From the NCBI GenBank assembly GCA_043804925.1, contig JAZDIP010000023.1, positions 88,447-152,446 of the forward strand: a DNA stretch of 64,000 nt. The letters are read 5' to 3'. Shown piece by piece: positions 63,957 through 64,000 of the stretch. This DNA is from ChocPot-Mid sp043804925 (GTDB lineage: Bacteria > Bacteroidota > Ignavibacteria > Kapaibacteriales > UBA2268). The translations under genes and the position numbers were made by a program. Within the stretch, counting starts at the first letter, position 1; each line of letters starts with the position of its first letter. Below the pieces are notes generated by a model, which worked only from the letters and a program-made list of their open reading frames with translations, made no database searches and had not been told where the DNA came from.

Positions 63957-64000
63957 AATACACCTCTTTTATATTTTTTTTAAAATTATTAATATAATAT

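Overview
The window is AT-rich, densely coded chromosomal DNA from a Gram-negative member of the Bacteroidota / Ignavibacteriota / Kapaibacteriota-type (FCB) group. Four observations support this. Eight intact genes end in a type IX secretion (T9SS type A) C-terminal sorting domain. Several lipoproteins and outer-membrane barrels of Bacteroidota style are present. LysRS carries the C-terminal extension I associate with Bacteroidota. Promoters of the TTTG-N20-TAnnTTTG type can be read upstream of a glutamine synthetase gene and, in weaker form, upstream of a tetR-like gene and a KamA-like gene. Many genes also have a good Shine-Dalgarno sequence. I see no tRNA, rRNA, CRISPR array, transposase or phage structural cluster. 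The species cannot be fixed from sequence alone.

Layout. 1-8.6 kb: the start of a TPR protein on the minus strand, then a plus-strand trio (a 1,556-aa repeat protein of tail-fibre style, a T9SS cargo, and a barrel protein with two OmpA-like regions). 8.8-19.6 kb: minus-strand genes for a serine racemase/threonine dehydratase, CheR-TPR methyltransferase, adenylate kinase, Yip1-like membrane protein, lipoprotein, a giant GEVED/beta-helix/Ig T9SS protein, MlaD and SSB. 19.7-26.7 kb: lipoproteins, FAH-family hydrolase, PBP1a and an OmpA/PD40 lipoprotein. 27-37.5 kb: two large T9SS proteins flanking a PQQ-propeller lipoprotein and a HEPN/nucleotidyltransferase pair. 37.8-43.2 kb: NifU-Mrp Fe-S pair, a T9SS protein and a divergent KamA radical SAM protein with a long, foldable leader. 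43.3-48.2 kb: BamD, a T9SS subtilisin and a small barrel. 48.3-56.1 kb: lysS-mscS, a T9SS protein, an M50 protease, glutamine synthetase and a TetR regulator. 56.1-64 kb: a T9SS Asp-box protein, FabL-like SDR, divergent RlmN-like protein, MtgA, a lipoprotein, HAD phosphatase and a methyltransferase.

How the parts fit. Housekeeping genes (adk, ssb, lysS, glnA-type, bamD, mrp/nifU, PBPs) form a conserved scaffold. Large secreted T9SS proteins sit between them as apparent accessory cargo. In three places near the right end, the accessory segment lies beside a partial copy of a neighbouring sequence: the M50 gene head, the SDR gene tail, and the mtgA terminator region. A second pervasive pattern is tandem repeats of 7 bp with different unit sequences, nearly all touching or lying just 3' of a stop codon. 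These two patterns, the tail-fibre-like trio and the divergent radical-SAM proteins are the most interesting parts of the window.
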